From positions 1 through 64,000 of the forward strand of contig JAPKZJ010000072.1 in NCBI GenBank assembly GCA_026393855.1: DNA of 64,000 nucleotides, given 5' to 3'. The stretch is from Candidatus Aminicenantes bacterium. Lineage in GTDB: Bacteria; Acidobacteriota; Aminicenantia; Aminicenantales; UBA4085. Made by a program: the position numbers and the translations under genes. The notes below the pieces were generated by a model that worked only from the letters and a program-made list of their open reading frames with translations, made no database searches and had not been told where the DNA came from. Below are positions 26,915 through 35,430 of this stretch, in pieces (within the stretch, counting starts at the first letter, position 1; each line of letters opens with the position of its first letter).

Positions 26915-29900
26915 ATGAGCCAACTCGAATCGCGCTCGCTCCCGAGCAACGATCTTCTGGATGCCGTCACCGAGGGGCTCGACGTCATCATTGCCGCCCT
27001 CGACCTGGAGTTCCATTATATTTTCTTCAACCGCGCCTATCGGGAGGAGATCAAACGGCTGACCGGCCGAGATCTCCGCATCGGGATGCGCCTGGCCGAT
27101 CTCTTCGCCGATATCCCGGAACAGGGCGAGATCGCCCGCCGCGAATGGACCCGGTCGATGGCGGGCGAGAGCGTCAATCAGCGGATCGAGTTCGGCGATC
27201 CCGCCCGTCATCGCCGGGTGTACATGACGCTCAAGAGCCCCCTGCGGGATGCGGAGGGCCGGATCTGGGGCGCCAAGGAAATCGCTTACGACTTCACGGA
27301 CCAGGCCAAGGCCGCGGAAGCCCTCCGCGAGCGCGAGTCCGGCTTCCGGCGGGAGCTGGAAAAACAGGTTGCGGAGAGGACCGCTGAGCTGGCCGCAGCC
27401 AATGAGAAGCTGCAGCGGGAAGCCGGCGATCGACAACGCATCGAGACGGCCTTGTCCGAAAAATCGAGAATTCTCGAAGCCTTTTTCGCCACCAGCATCA
27501 ATCCCATGGTCATCCTGGACAAGGATTTCAATTTCCTTCAAGTCAATGACGCCTATGCCAAAGCTTGTCAGAAAGAGCCCTCGGAGTTCCTGGGGCATAA
27601 TCATTTCGAGTTCTACCCGAATCCGGAAAACGAAGCCATCTTTCGCCGGGTCGTGGCCAGCAATGTCTCGTATCAAGCTCAGGCCAAACCCTTCTCTTTC
27701 CCGGATCACCCCGAATGGGGCGTCTCCTATTGGGATTGGATCCTCTCGGTCATTCCCGGGCTTTCCGGCGAAGCGGAGTTCCTTGTCTTTTCGCTGCTCG
27801 ACGTGACCGCTCGGACCTTGGCCCTGGATCAGATCAAGCAGAACGAAGAGCTTCTGCGGGAGGTCTTGGAAATTCTCCCGGTGGGCGTCTGGATCACGGA
27901 TCCGTCCGGAAAGATCCGGCAAGGGAATCTGGCCGCCCTCGATATCTGGCGAGGCGCGAGGTACGTGGGTCCCGATCAGTTCGGAGAGTACAGGGCTTGG
28001 AGGGTGGATACGGGCGAGCGGATTGAGCCGGACGAATGGGCGGCCGCGCGGGCCATCGCCAATGGGGAAACGACCCTCAACGAGGAAGTCGAGATCGAAT
28101 GCTTCGACGGCAGCCGCAAGTTCATCCTGAATTCGGCCATGCCGATCCGGAGCCGGGCTCGGGATCTGGCCGGGGTCATTATTGTCAATCAGGACATCAC
28201 CGAACAGCGGAAGCGCGAGGCCTCTCTTCGGAGCCAGGCGGCCGCCCTCGACCTGGCCCACGACGCCATCTTCGACTGCGCCCTCGACGGCACGATCCTG
28301 TCCTGGAATCATGGTGCGGAGATGATGTATGGCTGGACCAAGGCCGAGGCCCTGGGCCAAATCTCCCACCTCTTCCTCAAATCCGGGTTTCCGGAGCCGA
28401 TCGAGCGGATCACCGAAACCATCGTCCGGGAGGGCCGGTGGGACGGGGAATTCTCCCAGATCAGTCGCTTCGGCGTTCCTCTCGAGGCCGCCGGGCGCTG
28501 GGCCTTGCGAGTGGATGCGCAGGGTCGACCGGCGGGAATCCTGAAGATCAACATCGACATCACCGAGAGCAAGAAGGCTGAGCATGCTTTGAAAGCCTCC
28601 TCGCAGTATACCCGCAGCCTGATCGAAGCCAGCCTCGACCCCCAGGTGACCATCAGCCCCGAAGGCAAGATCACCGACGTCAACCGGGCCACCGAACTGG
28701 TGACGGAGGTGCCGCGCTGCAGCCTGATCGGGAGCGACTTCTCGGATTATTTCACCCAGCCCGAAAAAGCCCGGGAAGGCTACCGGCGGGCGTTCTCGGC
28801 GGGGGCCGTTCGCGACTACCCGCTGGCCATCCGGAGCGCGTCGGGAGGCGTGACCGAAGTCCTCTATAATGCCACCGTGTACAGGAACGAAAGCGGGGAG
28901 GTCCAGGGCGTCATCGCCGCCGCCCGGGACATCACCGAGCGGAAGAAGGCCGAGGAAGAGCGCCTCCGCCTGGTTAAAGCCCTGGAGCAGGCCGCGGAGG
29001 GAATCGTCATCATGGACACCGGCCTCGAGATCCTGTACGTCAATCCCGCTTTCGAGAAGATCAGCGGCCTGCGCTCGGACGATATCCTGCGCAGCACCTA
29101 CGGCGACATCCTGAGGATGTCGGGCGACACGGACGGCCTGGAGAACCGGATCAAGGGCGCCCTCAAGCGAAGCGGGCGCTGGAACGGGCACATGATCCGT
29201 CGGAAGAAAGACGGCCTCTCCTACGAGCTGGACGTCATCTTCTCGCCGATGCTGGATGAGGCCGGGAAGGCGAAAAATTTTGTGGCGGTCGAACGCGACG
29301 TGACGGAAGAGGTCCGGATCCAGGAACATCTCCGGCAAGGGCAGAAGATGGAAGCCCTGGGCACTTTGGCCGGCGGGATCGCCCACGATTTCAACAACAT
29401 CCTGATGCCCATCCTGATCAACACCGAGATGTCGTTGGCGGATGTTTCAGAGGCGGGCGCCGTCTCCGGGCAATTGAAGATGGTCCTCGAAGCGGCCAAC
29501 CGGGGCAAAGACCTGGTTAAGCAGATCATCGCTTTTTCGCGCCGCAAGGAACCCGAGAAGAATCCCGTTAAGGTCAGCGCCATCTTCAAGGAAGGACTGA
29601 GGCTCCTGCGGGCATCCATTCCCAAAAACATAGAGATCGTCGACGGGATCGCGGACGAGGCCTTCACGGTGTTGGCGGATGCGACCCAAATCCATCAGAT
29701 CCTGATGAACCTTTGCAGCAATGCCGCCTATGCCATGCGGGAGAAGGGCGGGATCTTGGACGTCCGACTCACGGCCATCGAGGCGGGGCCGGATCTGGAG
29801 GCCCGGAATCCGGACATCCGGCCCGGGCCGTACTTACGGCTCGTAGTGAGCGATTCGGGCTGCGGCATGACGCCCGCCGTCAAGGCCAGGATCTTTGACC

Positions 29901-30469
29901 CGTTTTTCACGACCAAGGGCCCCGGCGAAGGCAGCGGCATGGGGCTGCCGGTCGTCCACGGCATCGTCAACGGGCTGGGCGGGGCGATCGTCGTCCGCAG
30001 CGAGGTCGGGAAGGGGTCTGACTTCGAAGTCTTTTTGCCGCGGATCGAGGGCCGGGTGGAAGCCCTTCCGGAAGCTCCGTCGATCCCCGCGGTCGGGCGG
30101 GGCCGGATTCTGTTCATCGACGACGAGGAGATTCTGGGCCGGAGCGTGGTTCCGATGCTCGAGCGGTTGGGGTATCAAGTGACGGCCGAATCCGACGCCG
30201 GGAAAGCGCTCGAGGCGTTCCGGCGCGGTCCCGACGCCTTCGACCTGGCGATCACCGATCAGACCATGCCGTCCCTGACGGGCGAAAGCTTGTCCCGGGA
30301 GCTTTGGCGCCTCTGTCCGGACCTGCCGATCATTTTATGCACCGGATTCAGCGACTCCGTCGACGAGGACAAGGCCAAGGCCCTGGGTTTTGCCGGCTTC
30401 CTGATGAAGCCCTTCTCGATGCAGGAGATCGCCCGGGCGATCGACGGCGCCTTGCGGGCGAACCATTAG
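26915..30469 (+). CDS. Soluble multi-PAS hybrid histidine kinase with C-terminal receiver
   Basis: About 1184 residues from ATG 26915 (GAGAGG 8 bases upstream; ATG 26891 is also possible). Six PAS-like units are visible, cued by ALDLEFHYIFFN, MVILDKDFNFLQVN, VWITDPSGKIRQGN, DGTILSWNHGAE, VTISPEGKITDVN and IVIMDTGLEILYVNPAF. A coiled coil (ELEKQVAERTAELAAANEKL) separates the first two. HisKA has His824 in GGIAHDFNNIL; HATPase shows SNAAYAM, SDSGCGMTP and GSGMGLPVV. The C-terminal receiver has Asp1115 (ITDQTMPSL). There are no membrane helices, so it senses a cytoplasmic cue such as redox state, gas or a ligand. It is co-transcribed with the NtrC-type regulator and ends sharing TTAG with the convergent superoxide reductase gene. 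Confidence 0.92.
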   Translation: MSQLESRSLPSNDLLDAVTEGLDVIIAALDLEFHYIFFNRAYREEIKRLTGRDLRIGMRLADLFADIPEQGEIARREWTRSMAGESVNQRIEFGDPARHRRVYMTLKSPLRDAEGRIWGAKEIAYDFTDQAKAAEALRERESGFRRELEKQVAERTAELAAANEKLQREAGDRQRIETALSEKSRILEAFFATSINPMVILDKDFNFLQVNDAYAKACQKEPSEFLGHNHFEFYPNPENEAIFRRVVASNVSYQAQAKPFSFPDHPEWGVSYWDWILSVIPGLSGEAEFLVFSLLDVTARTLALDQIKQNEELLREVLEILPVGVWITDPSGKIRQGNLAALDIWRGARYVGPDQFGEYRAWRVDTGERIEPDEWAAARAIANGETTLNEEVEIECFDGSRKFILNSAMPIRSRARDLAGVIIVNQDITEQRKREASLRSQAAALDLAHDAIFDCALDGTILSWNHGAEMMYGWTKAEALGQISHLFLKSGFPEPIERITETIVREGRWDGEFSQISRFGVPLEAAGRWALRVDAQGRPAGILKINIDITESKKAEHALKASSQYTRSLIEASLDPQVTISPEGKITDVNRATELVTEVPRCSLIGSDFSDYFTQPEKAREGYRRAFSAGAVRDYPLAIRSASGGVTEVLYNATVYRNESGEVQGVIAAARDITERKKAEEERLRLVKALEQAAEGIVIMDTGLEILYVNPAFEKISGLRSDDILRSTYGDILRMSGDTDGLENRIKGALKRSGRWNGHMIRRKKDGLSYELDVIFSPMLDEAGKAKNFVAVERDVTEEVRIQEHLRQGQKMEALGTLAGGIAHDFNNILMPILINTEMSLADVSEAGAVSGQLKMVLEAANRGKDLVKQIIAFSRRKEPEKNPVKVSAIFKEGLRLLRASIPKNIEIVDGIADEAFTVLADATQIHQILMNLCSNAAYAMREKGGILDVRLTAIEAGPDLEARNPDIRPGPYLRLVVSDSGCGMTPAVKARIFDPFFTTKGPGEGSGMGLPVVHGIVNGLGGAIVVRSEVGKGSDFEVFLPRIEGRVEALPEAPSIPAVGRGRILFIDDEEILGRSVVPMLERLGYQVTAESDAGKALEAFRRGPDAFDLAITDQTMPSLTGESLSRELWRLCPDLPIILCTGFSDSVDEDKAKALGFAGFLMKPFSMQEIARAIDGALRANH

Positions 30470-30894
30470 ACGAGCGGCGAGGGGAGGGCGGCGTAGGTCG
30501 TTTCAAGCTCCAGGGGCTGGGAATTCTGCCACAGCCCGTGGATGTTGCACAGGCTGGTGGCGAAGAGAGTCCCCGGCTTGTCCGTTTTGAAGCTCATCAC
30601 GACCTCGTGGTGGGTGTAGATCGTGCTGGTATCCGGCCCCTGGGTGGAGGCCCCGTGCGCGCTGAACTCCGCCGTTCCGATCTGGTGGGCGAACTTCTCG
30701 CCGACCGGAAGGAAATAGATGTCGATCCGGCTGATGTGGTGCTCGGTCTTGTTGGGGTGGGTGATCTCCTTCCCGATCGACACCTTGACCTGGACGATTT
30801 CGCCTTTCACCGCCTTGGTCGGGAATTCAATGACCGGGACGTGTTTTTCCCTTCGCCAATCCGCGCTTTGAATCAATTCCTTAAGATCGGCCAT
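30466..30894 (-). CDS. sor: Superoxide reductase (neelaredoxin type, single-iron)
   Basis: 142 residues; reduces superoxide to peroxide without making oxygen, an anaerobe-type defence. The complete iron site of the neelaredoxin class is present with the right spacing: Glu16 and His18 (EKHVP), His46 (THP), His52 (EHHIS), Cys116 and His119 (CNIHG). The N-terminal desulforedoxin domain of class I enzymes is absent. SD AAAGGA lies 7 bases before the ATG. It is last in a minus-strand unit with the Hsp20-arm-like and zinc-ribbon genes, and this neighbourhood looks like a stress response. It implies an anaerobic or microaerobic host. Confidence 0.92.
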   Translation of the reverse strand: MADLKELIQSADWRREKHVPVIEFPTKAVKGEIVQVKVSIGKEITHPNKTEHHISRIDIYFLPVGEKFAHQIGTAEFSAHGASTQGPDTSTIYTHHEVVMSFKTDKPGTLFATSLCNIHGLWQNSQPLELETTYAALPSPLV

Positions 30895-30947
30895 TGGAGC
30901 ATCCTTTCCGTCCCCGCCAGCGCGGGAAGCCGATGATGGTCAATTAT

Positions 30948-31121
30948 TCAAGACTTCTGAATCTGCGCTCCGCCGGCGGGCTTGTCCGTTGAGCCGGGCT
31001 CGCCCGGCCCGGGCGTTTCATTCGGCGCTTGGCCGTCGGTGAGCGATTCATCGAGTACCCGGCCCAATCTTTCCCGGAACGTCGTGAGCTCGCTGAACGG
31101 CTCCCATTTGACGATATTCAT
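30948..31121 (-). CDS. 57-residue peptide resembling the N-terminal arm of small heat-shock protein Hsp20, no crystallin domain
   Basis: Begins MNIVKWEPFSELTTFRERL then GRVLDES, which matches the usual Hsp20 opening (MNxVxWdPFxEL..LxxrmxrlFdE). It then runs into a Pro/Gly-rich tail and stops before any alpha-crystallin domain. AAAAGGAG with a 9-base spacing supports translation. It is either the remnant of a truncated hsp20 or a stand-alone oligomer-modulating arm. It lies 53 bases upstream of sor and 35 bases downstream of the zinc-ribbon gene, all on the same strand. Confidence 0.6.
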   Translation of the reverse strand: MNIVKWEPFSELTTFRERLGRVLDESLTDGQAPNETPGPGEPGSTDKPAGGAQIQKS

Positions 31122-31156
31122 GGGCGCTTCTCCTTTTGGGATAGTTGAACGGCTGG

Positions 31157-31516
31157 TTAGAACGCCCGGACGGCGGAGCTTTTTCGACGCGACGGGGTCT
31201 CCAAGCTCGGCCGAAAACAGCCATGGGGGCATTCGGCGCAGAGATGATTGAATTCGGCTAAGCGCCGCCTGGGGAAGCCGGTCCCGGCCGCCTGCTGGAT
31301 CTCCCGAACCTCCTCGTAACAGCGCTGAGGATGGAGCATGGTGGTCCGGCAGTGCAGGAATAGCGCGCCGGCTTCCTGCTGGCGGTCGGCCCAATACCAC
31401 TTCTCGCAGTCGCCGCACTCCATGAGCCGAGAGCGGTTGTCCGCTCCCCGATAGACTGGATGAGCCCCCACCTGTTTGACGTTCCGGCTCCAGCAAAAAG
31501 GACATTCCTCGTTCAT
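31157..31516 (-). CDS. Zinc-ribbon-like cysteine-rich protein, unknown function
   Basis: 119 residues from ATG 31516 with an excellent SD (GAGGGAGGG, 4-5 bases away). Two Cys pairs (ECPFC near the start, then MECGDC about 30 residues later) form a likely zinc ribbon. A second cluster lies in HLCAECPHGCF, and a lone Cys and His occur in LFLHCRTTML. The C-terminus is basic. I do not recognise a named family. It is probably the first gene of the unit that ends with superoxide reductase, so a role in oxidative or heat stress sensing is possible but unproven. Confidence 0.68.
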   Translation of the reverse strand: MNEECPFCWSRNVKQVGAHPVYRGADNRSRLMECGDCEKWYWADRQQEAGALFLHCRTTMLHPQRCYEEVREIQQAAGTGFPRRRLAEFNHLCAECPHGCFRPSLETPSRRKSSAVRAF

Positions 31517-31706
31517 AGGTCCCTCCCTCGATGGATCATTCGAATAGCTTGCCACGCGTGGAGATTATTCAAGAAACATGCCAAGTCCCAACCTCAGGAG
31601 AATCCTCGTTTCCAGGCCGAAACCCGAAAAATCGGCCTCCGGAGCGGCTTCTGGGCCGGTTCTTGTTTTGCCAAGAAGGACGGAATCCTCAATTACAAGA
31701 CAAAGG

Positions 31707-31735
31707 TTGAATAAGGGAACGGTCGGCGCTATATT
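31707..31735 (+). promoter_or_regulatory. Sigma-70-like promoter for the ABC exporter operon
   Basis: TTGAAT (31707-31712, 4 of 6), a 17-base spacer and TATATT (31730-31735, 5 of 6). The ATG at 31757 lies 22 bases beyond the -10 box, and no clear SD is seen. Confidence 0.5.
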
Positions 31736-31756
31736 GGCTGCCTTGGCCCCCGACCC

Positions 31757-33550
31757 ATGAGCCCACTCTTCTCGCTCTTTTCGTTCGTTCGTCCCTATTG
31801 GAAACGGGCCGCGGTCGCTTTGGCGGGCCTGGCCGCGCTCGTCGTCATGGATTTGGCGATTCCCCGTCTCGTCCAGAAGATCATCGATCAAGGGATCGCC
31901 CGCCATGATTCCGGCGTCGTCCTCCGGACGGCCCTGCTGATGCTCGGCATATCGGCCGTGAGCGCGCTCGTCGCCATCCTCAACAACATCCTGTCGGTGC
32001 AGGTCGGCGAGGGGGTCGCCCGCGACTTGCGCTTGGCGCTTTTCCGGAAGATCCAGGGTTTCTCCTACGGCGACTTGGATCGGATGAGGACGGGCCGTCT
32101 CATGGTCCGCCTGACCAGCGACACGTCCGCGCTGCAGCGCTTGACCCAAGTCTCGCTGCGCATCGGAACGCGGGCCCCGCTGCTGATGGTCGGGAGCCTC
32201 ATCCTGATGATCCGGACCAGCCCAAGCCTGGCGTTGACCATGCTGCCGCTTCTAGGCCTGACCTCGGCGATCCTGATTCTGTTCGCGCTGAAGATGGAGC
32301 CGTTGTTCCGGACCGTCCAGCAGAAGCTGGACCGGCTCAACGTCGTTCTGCAGGAGAACATCGCAGGCGCCCGCCTGGTCAAGGCCTTTGTCCGAGCCGG
32401 CTATGAAAGCGCCCGTTTCGGCGCGGCCAACGAAGCGGTGACCGGCCGTTCGATCAGGGCGCTGCGGTTCATGTCCATCCTGTCCCCGACCCTGACGGTT
32501 TGCGTCAACGCCGGCATGGTTCTGGTGATCGGCGTCGGCGGCCGCCAGGCCATCGCCGGCCGCATGTCCATCGGCCAGATCGTGGCCTTTACCAACTACC
32601 TGCTGACGACCATGACGCCGCTGATCATGATGACGATGCTGTCGAACGTCTGGGCCGCCGGCCTGGCTTCGGCCAAGCGCGTGCGGGAGGTTCTGGACGT
32701 CGTCCCGGAAGTCCGGGACGCCCCCGATGCAGCGGACGTGTCGAGGGAAGCCCCCACCGCCGTCGATTTCGAACATGTCGCGTTCCACTACCGGACCGGA
32801 AGCCAAGCCCCGGTCCTGGAGGATGTCGACCTGACCGTGTCGGCGGGGCGGACCGTGGCCATTCTGGGAGCGACCGGATCGGGCAAATCGAGCCTGGTCC
32901 AGCTTGTGCCCCGGTTCTATGACGTCACGGCGGGAAGCGTCCGCGTTGCCGGCGCAGACGTCCGGGGGCTGCGCCAGGCATCCCTGCTGGGGACTATCGG
33001 CATCGTTCCTCAAGACACGGTCCTTTTTTCCGGCACGGTCCGCGACAACATCCGTTACGGTCGCCCAGAGGCCGAGGATGCGGATGTCGTGGCCGCGGCC
33101 AAGACCGCCCAGGCCCACGATTTCATCCTGGCCATGCCCCAGGGCTACGACAGCCGCGTCGAGGCCCGGGGCGCCAATCTGTCGGGCGGGCAGAAGCAAA
33201 GGCTGGCCATGGCCCGGGCCCTTCTTCTCAAGCCCTGCATTCTGATCCTGGACGACAGCACCAGCGCCGTCGATATCGAAACGGAGACCCGGATCCAGGC
33301 GAGCCTGGCGGCGGACGACCCTTCGCGGATCGCGTTTGTCGTGGCCCAACGCATCAGCACCGTTCTCAATGCCGATCGGATCGTCGTTCTGGATAAGGGA
33401 CGCGTCGTCGCCTCAGGACGCCACGCCGAGCTCATCCGGTCCTCCCCGATCTACCGGGAGATCTACGAATCCCAGCTGGGCGGGGAGGCGCTGCCCGACG
33501 GCTCCCCGGACCGGGGCGGAGGGGGACTGGACGGGAGGGTCCGTCCATGA
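31757..33550 (+). CDS. ABC exporter half-transporter, degenerate-site subunit
   Basis: 597 residues: six-helix exporter domain (about 1-320) and nucleotide-binding domain (about 335-580). The NBD shows Walker A GATGSGKSS, signature LSGGQKQR and Walker B CILILDDSTSAVD. The catalytic glutamate after Walker B is Asp500 instead, and the switch histidine is Gln531 (VAQRIST). This pair of substitutions marks the subunit that carries the degenerate ATP site in heterodimeric exporters of the TM287/288 or BmrCD kind. It overlaps the next gene by 4 bases (ATGA), so the two are made in equal amounts. The substrate (lipid, peptide or drug) cannot be told. Confidence 0.9.
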   Translation: MSPLFSLFSFVRPYWKRAAVALAGLAALVVMDLAIPRLVQKIIDQGIARHDSGVVLRTALLMLGISAVSALVAILNNILSVQVGEGVARDLRLALFRKIQGFSYGDLDRMRTGRLMVRLTSDTSALQRLTQVSLRIGTRAPLLMVGSLILMIRTSPSLALTMLPLLGLTSAILILFALKMEPLFRTVQQKLDRLNVVLQENIAGARLVKAFVRAGYESARFGAANEAVTGRSIRALRFMSILSPTLTVCVNAGMVLVIGVGGRQAIAGRMSIGQIVAFTNYLLTTMTPLIMMTMLSNVWAAGLASAKRVREVLDVVPEVRDAPDAADVSREAPTAVDFEHVAFHYRTGSQAPVLEDVDLTVSAGRTVAILGATGSGKSSLVQLVPRFYDVTAGSVRVAGADVRGLRQASLLGTIGIVPQDTVLFSGTVRDNIRYGRPEAEDADVVAAAKTAQAHDFILAMPQGYDSRVEARGANLSGGQKQRLAMARALLLKPCILILDDSTSAVDIETETRIQASLAADDPSRIAFVVAQRISTVLNADRIVVLDKGRVVASGRHAELIRSSPIYREIYESQLGGEALPDGSPDRGGGGLDGRVRP

Positions 33551-35367
33551 GCCGCCCCGCCGGCCCCGGCGTGCGCGCCGTCCTGCAGACGCCCCGCCAC
33601 GGCGCCGTCGGACGGATCGAGAAAGCCCGTCGGCCCCGACGGGCGTTGACCCGGCTGCTCTTCTACTTGGCGCCGTTCAAGCTGGTCCTCTCTCTCGTCC
33701 TGGTCCTGGTTTTGGCCTATACCGCCCTGGGCTTGGCCGGGCCTTATCTGACCGGCCTGGCCATCGATCGGTTCATCGCCCCCAAGCGCGCCGACGGCCT
33801 GACGACCATCGCCCTGGCCATGCTGGCGGTCTATATCCTGAACAATCTGTTCCAGGCTTGGGCCGGCTGGATCATGGCCGGTGTTTCGCAGAAATCCTTG
33901 CGGAATCTCCGGCAGGACCTCTTCCAACGCCTGCAGAGCCTGCCCCTGGCCTTTTTTGATCGCAGCCCGGCCGGCGAGCTGATGAGCCGCCTGACCAACG
34001 ACATCGACGCCATCAATCAGGCCGTCTCCCAGAACATCACTTCGCTGCTGGCCAGCGTCCTGTCCATGGGCGGCATCTTGACGGTCATGTTCATCCTGAA
34101 CGCCGGCCTGGCGCTCGCCTCGCTCCTGGTCGTGCCGATCATGGCCTGGTTCGCCCAGTTCGTGGCCCGCTACACCCGCAAGGGGTTCCGCGAGCTGCAG
34201 AAGGTTTTGGGCGATCTCAACGGCTTGGCGGAAGAATCGATCAGCGGGCTCAAGGTCATCAGCGCCTTTCGACGCCAAGACTCTGTCCGGGCCGAATTCG
34301 AGACGCGCAATCAGGCCGTTTATAAAGCCGGAGTCGCGGCCAATTCCTACGCTCTTCTGCTGATGCCGCTGACGAACGTGCTGGGCAATTTTTTCGTCAT
34401 CGTCCTGGCCGGCTTGGGCGGCGGACTGGCCTTGCGCGGGCTGGTCTCCGTCGGGATCATCGCGACCTTCATCGCCTACGGGCAGAATTTCATCAATCCC
34501 CTGCGCCAGCTGGCCAACATGTACAATTCCATCCAGGCGGCCCTGGCCGGGGCCGAGCGCGTCTTCGAGATCATCGACTCCCCGCCGGAGCCGGATGCGG
34601 CCGCGAACTCCGCTCCTCCGGCGGAGACGCGGGGACATGTCCGCTTCGAGCACGTGGATTTTTCCTACCGGCCCGGCGCGCCCGTCATCCGGGACATGTC
34701 GTTGGAGGCCCTTCCCGGGCAGACCATCGCCTTGGTCGGCCCGACGGGCGCCGGCAAGACGACGATCATCAATCTGCTGACCCGGTTCTATGAGATTGAC
34801 CGGGGCCGGGTGACCATCGACGGCCGGGACATCCGCGAGATGCCCAAGGCGGACTTGCGACGCCTGTTGGGGCTGGTCCTGCAGGACACCTTCCTGTTCG
34901 CCGATACGGTCATGGAAAACATCCGCTACGGCCGGCGCGGGGCGACGGACGAGGAGTGCATCCGGGCGGCTCGGACGGCCGAGGCGGATCACTTCATCCT
35001 CCGGCTGCCGCAAGGCTATCAAACTGATTTATCCGAGCGGGCCGGCAACATCAGCCAGGGCCAGCGCCAGCTCCTGGCCATCGCCCGGGCCATCCTGGCC
35101 GATCCGGCCATCCTGATCCTCGACGAAGCCACCAGCAGCGTCGACACCCGCACCGAGGCCCGGATCCAGAAAGCCCTGCTGACGCTGATGCGGGGCCGGA
35201 CGAGCTTCGTCATCGCCCATCGCCTGAGTACCATTCGCGACGCGGACAAGGTCGTGGTCATCGACCAAGGCGCTGTCGTCGAGGAGGGGACGCACGACGA
35301 GCTGCTGGCCCGCAAAGGGTTCTACGAGCATCTTTACCGCAGCCAATTCAAAGGGCTGGCGATCTGA
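33547..35367 (+). CDS. ABC exporter half-transporter, catalytic-site subunit
   Basis: 606 residues: a basic N-terminal extension (about 1-35), six membrane helices, then the NBD with Walker A GPTGAGKTT, Walker B AILILDEATSSVD with the catalytic Glu527 intact, and switch His558 (IAHRLST). Its own signature is altered (ISQGQRQ rather than LSGGQ). That is the expected complement: in the dimer this signature faces the degenerate Walker site of the upstream subunit, so one of the two ATP sites is inactive. Translation is coupled to the upstream gene by the ATGA overlap. No accessory protein gene is adjacent to hint at the cargo. Confidence 0.9.
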   Translation: MSRPAGPGVRAVLQTPRHGAVGRIEKARRPRRALTRLLFYLAPFKLVLSLVLVLVLAYTALGLAGPYLTGLAIDRFIAPKRADGLTTIALAMLAVYILNNLFQAWAGWIMAGVSQKSLRNLRQDLFQRLQSLPLAFFDRSPAGELMSRLTNDIDAINQAVSQNITSLLASVLSMGGILTVMFILNAGLALASLLVVPIMAWFAQFVARYTRKGFRELQKVLGDLNGLAEESISGLKVISAFRRQDSVRAEFETRNQAVYKAGVAANSYALLLMPLTNVLGNFFVIVLAGLGGGLALRGLVSVGIIATFIAYGQNFINPLRQLANMYNSIQAALAGAERVFEIIDSPPEPDAAANSAPPAETRGHVRFEHVDFSYRPGAPVIRDMSLEALPGQTIALVGPTGAGKTTIINLLTRFYEIDRGRVTIDGRDIREMPKADLRRLLGLVLQDTFLFADTVMENIRYGRRGATDEECIRAARTAEADHFILRLPQGYQTDLSERAGNISQGQRQLLAIARAILADPAILILDEATSSVDTRTEARIQKALLTLMRGRTSFVIAHRLSTIRDADKVVVIDQGAVVEEGTHDELLARKGFYEHLYRSQFKGLAI

Positions 35368-35415
35368 AGCCCGGGAGGCAAGACACGGGGTGTCCATTTC
35401 CTCCCATCTTTCGGG

Positions 35416-35421
35416 TATGAT
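35416..35421 (+). promoter_or_regulatory. -10 box close to the GH106-like start (possible leaderless mRNA)
   Basis: TATGAT at 35416-35421 ends 9 bases before the ATG at 35431, so transcription would begin about at the start codon. The only purine run (GGAGA) touches the ATG, too close for an SD. Confidence 0.35.
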
Positions 35422-35430
35422 AGTCGGAGA

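Noticed and set aside
26768-29386. An 872-codon minus-strand frame
   Set aside because: It is antisense to the multi-PAS kinase, whose catalytic motifs are complete; the frame has no domain and no SD.
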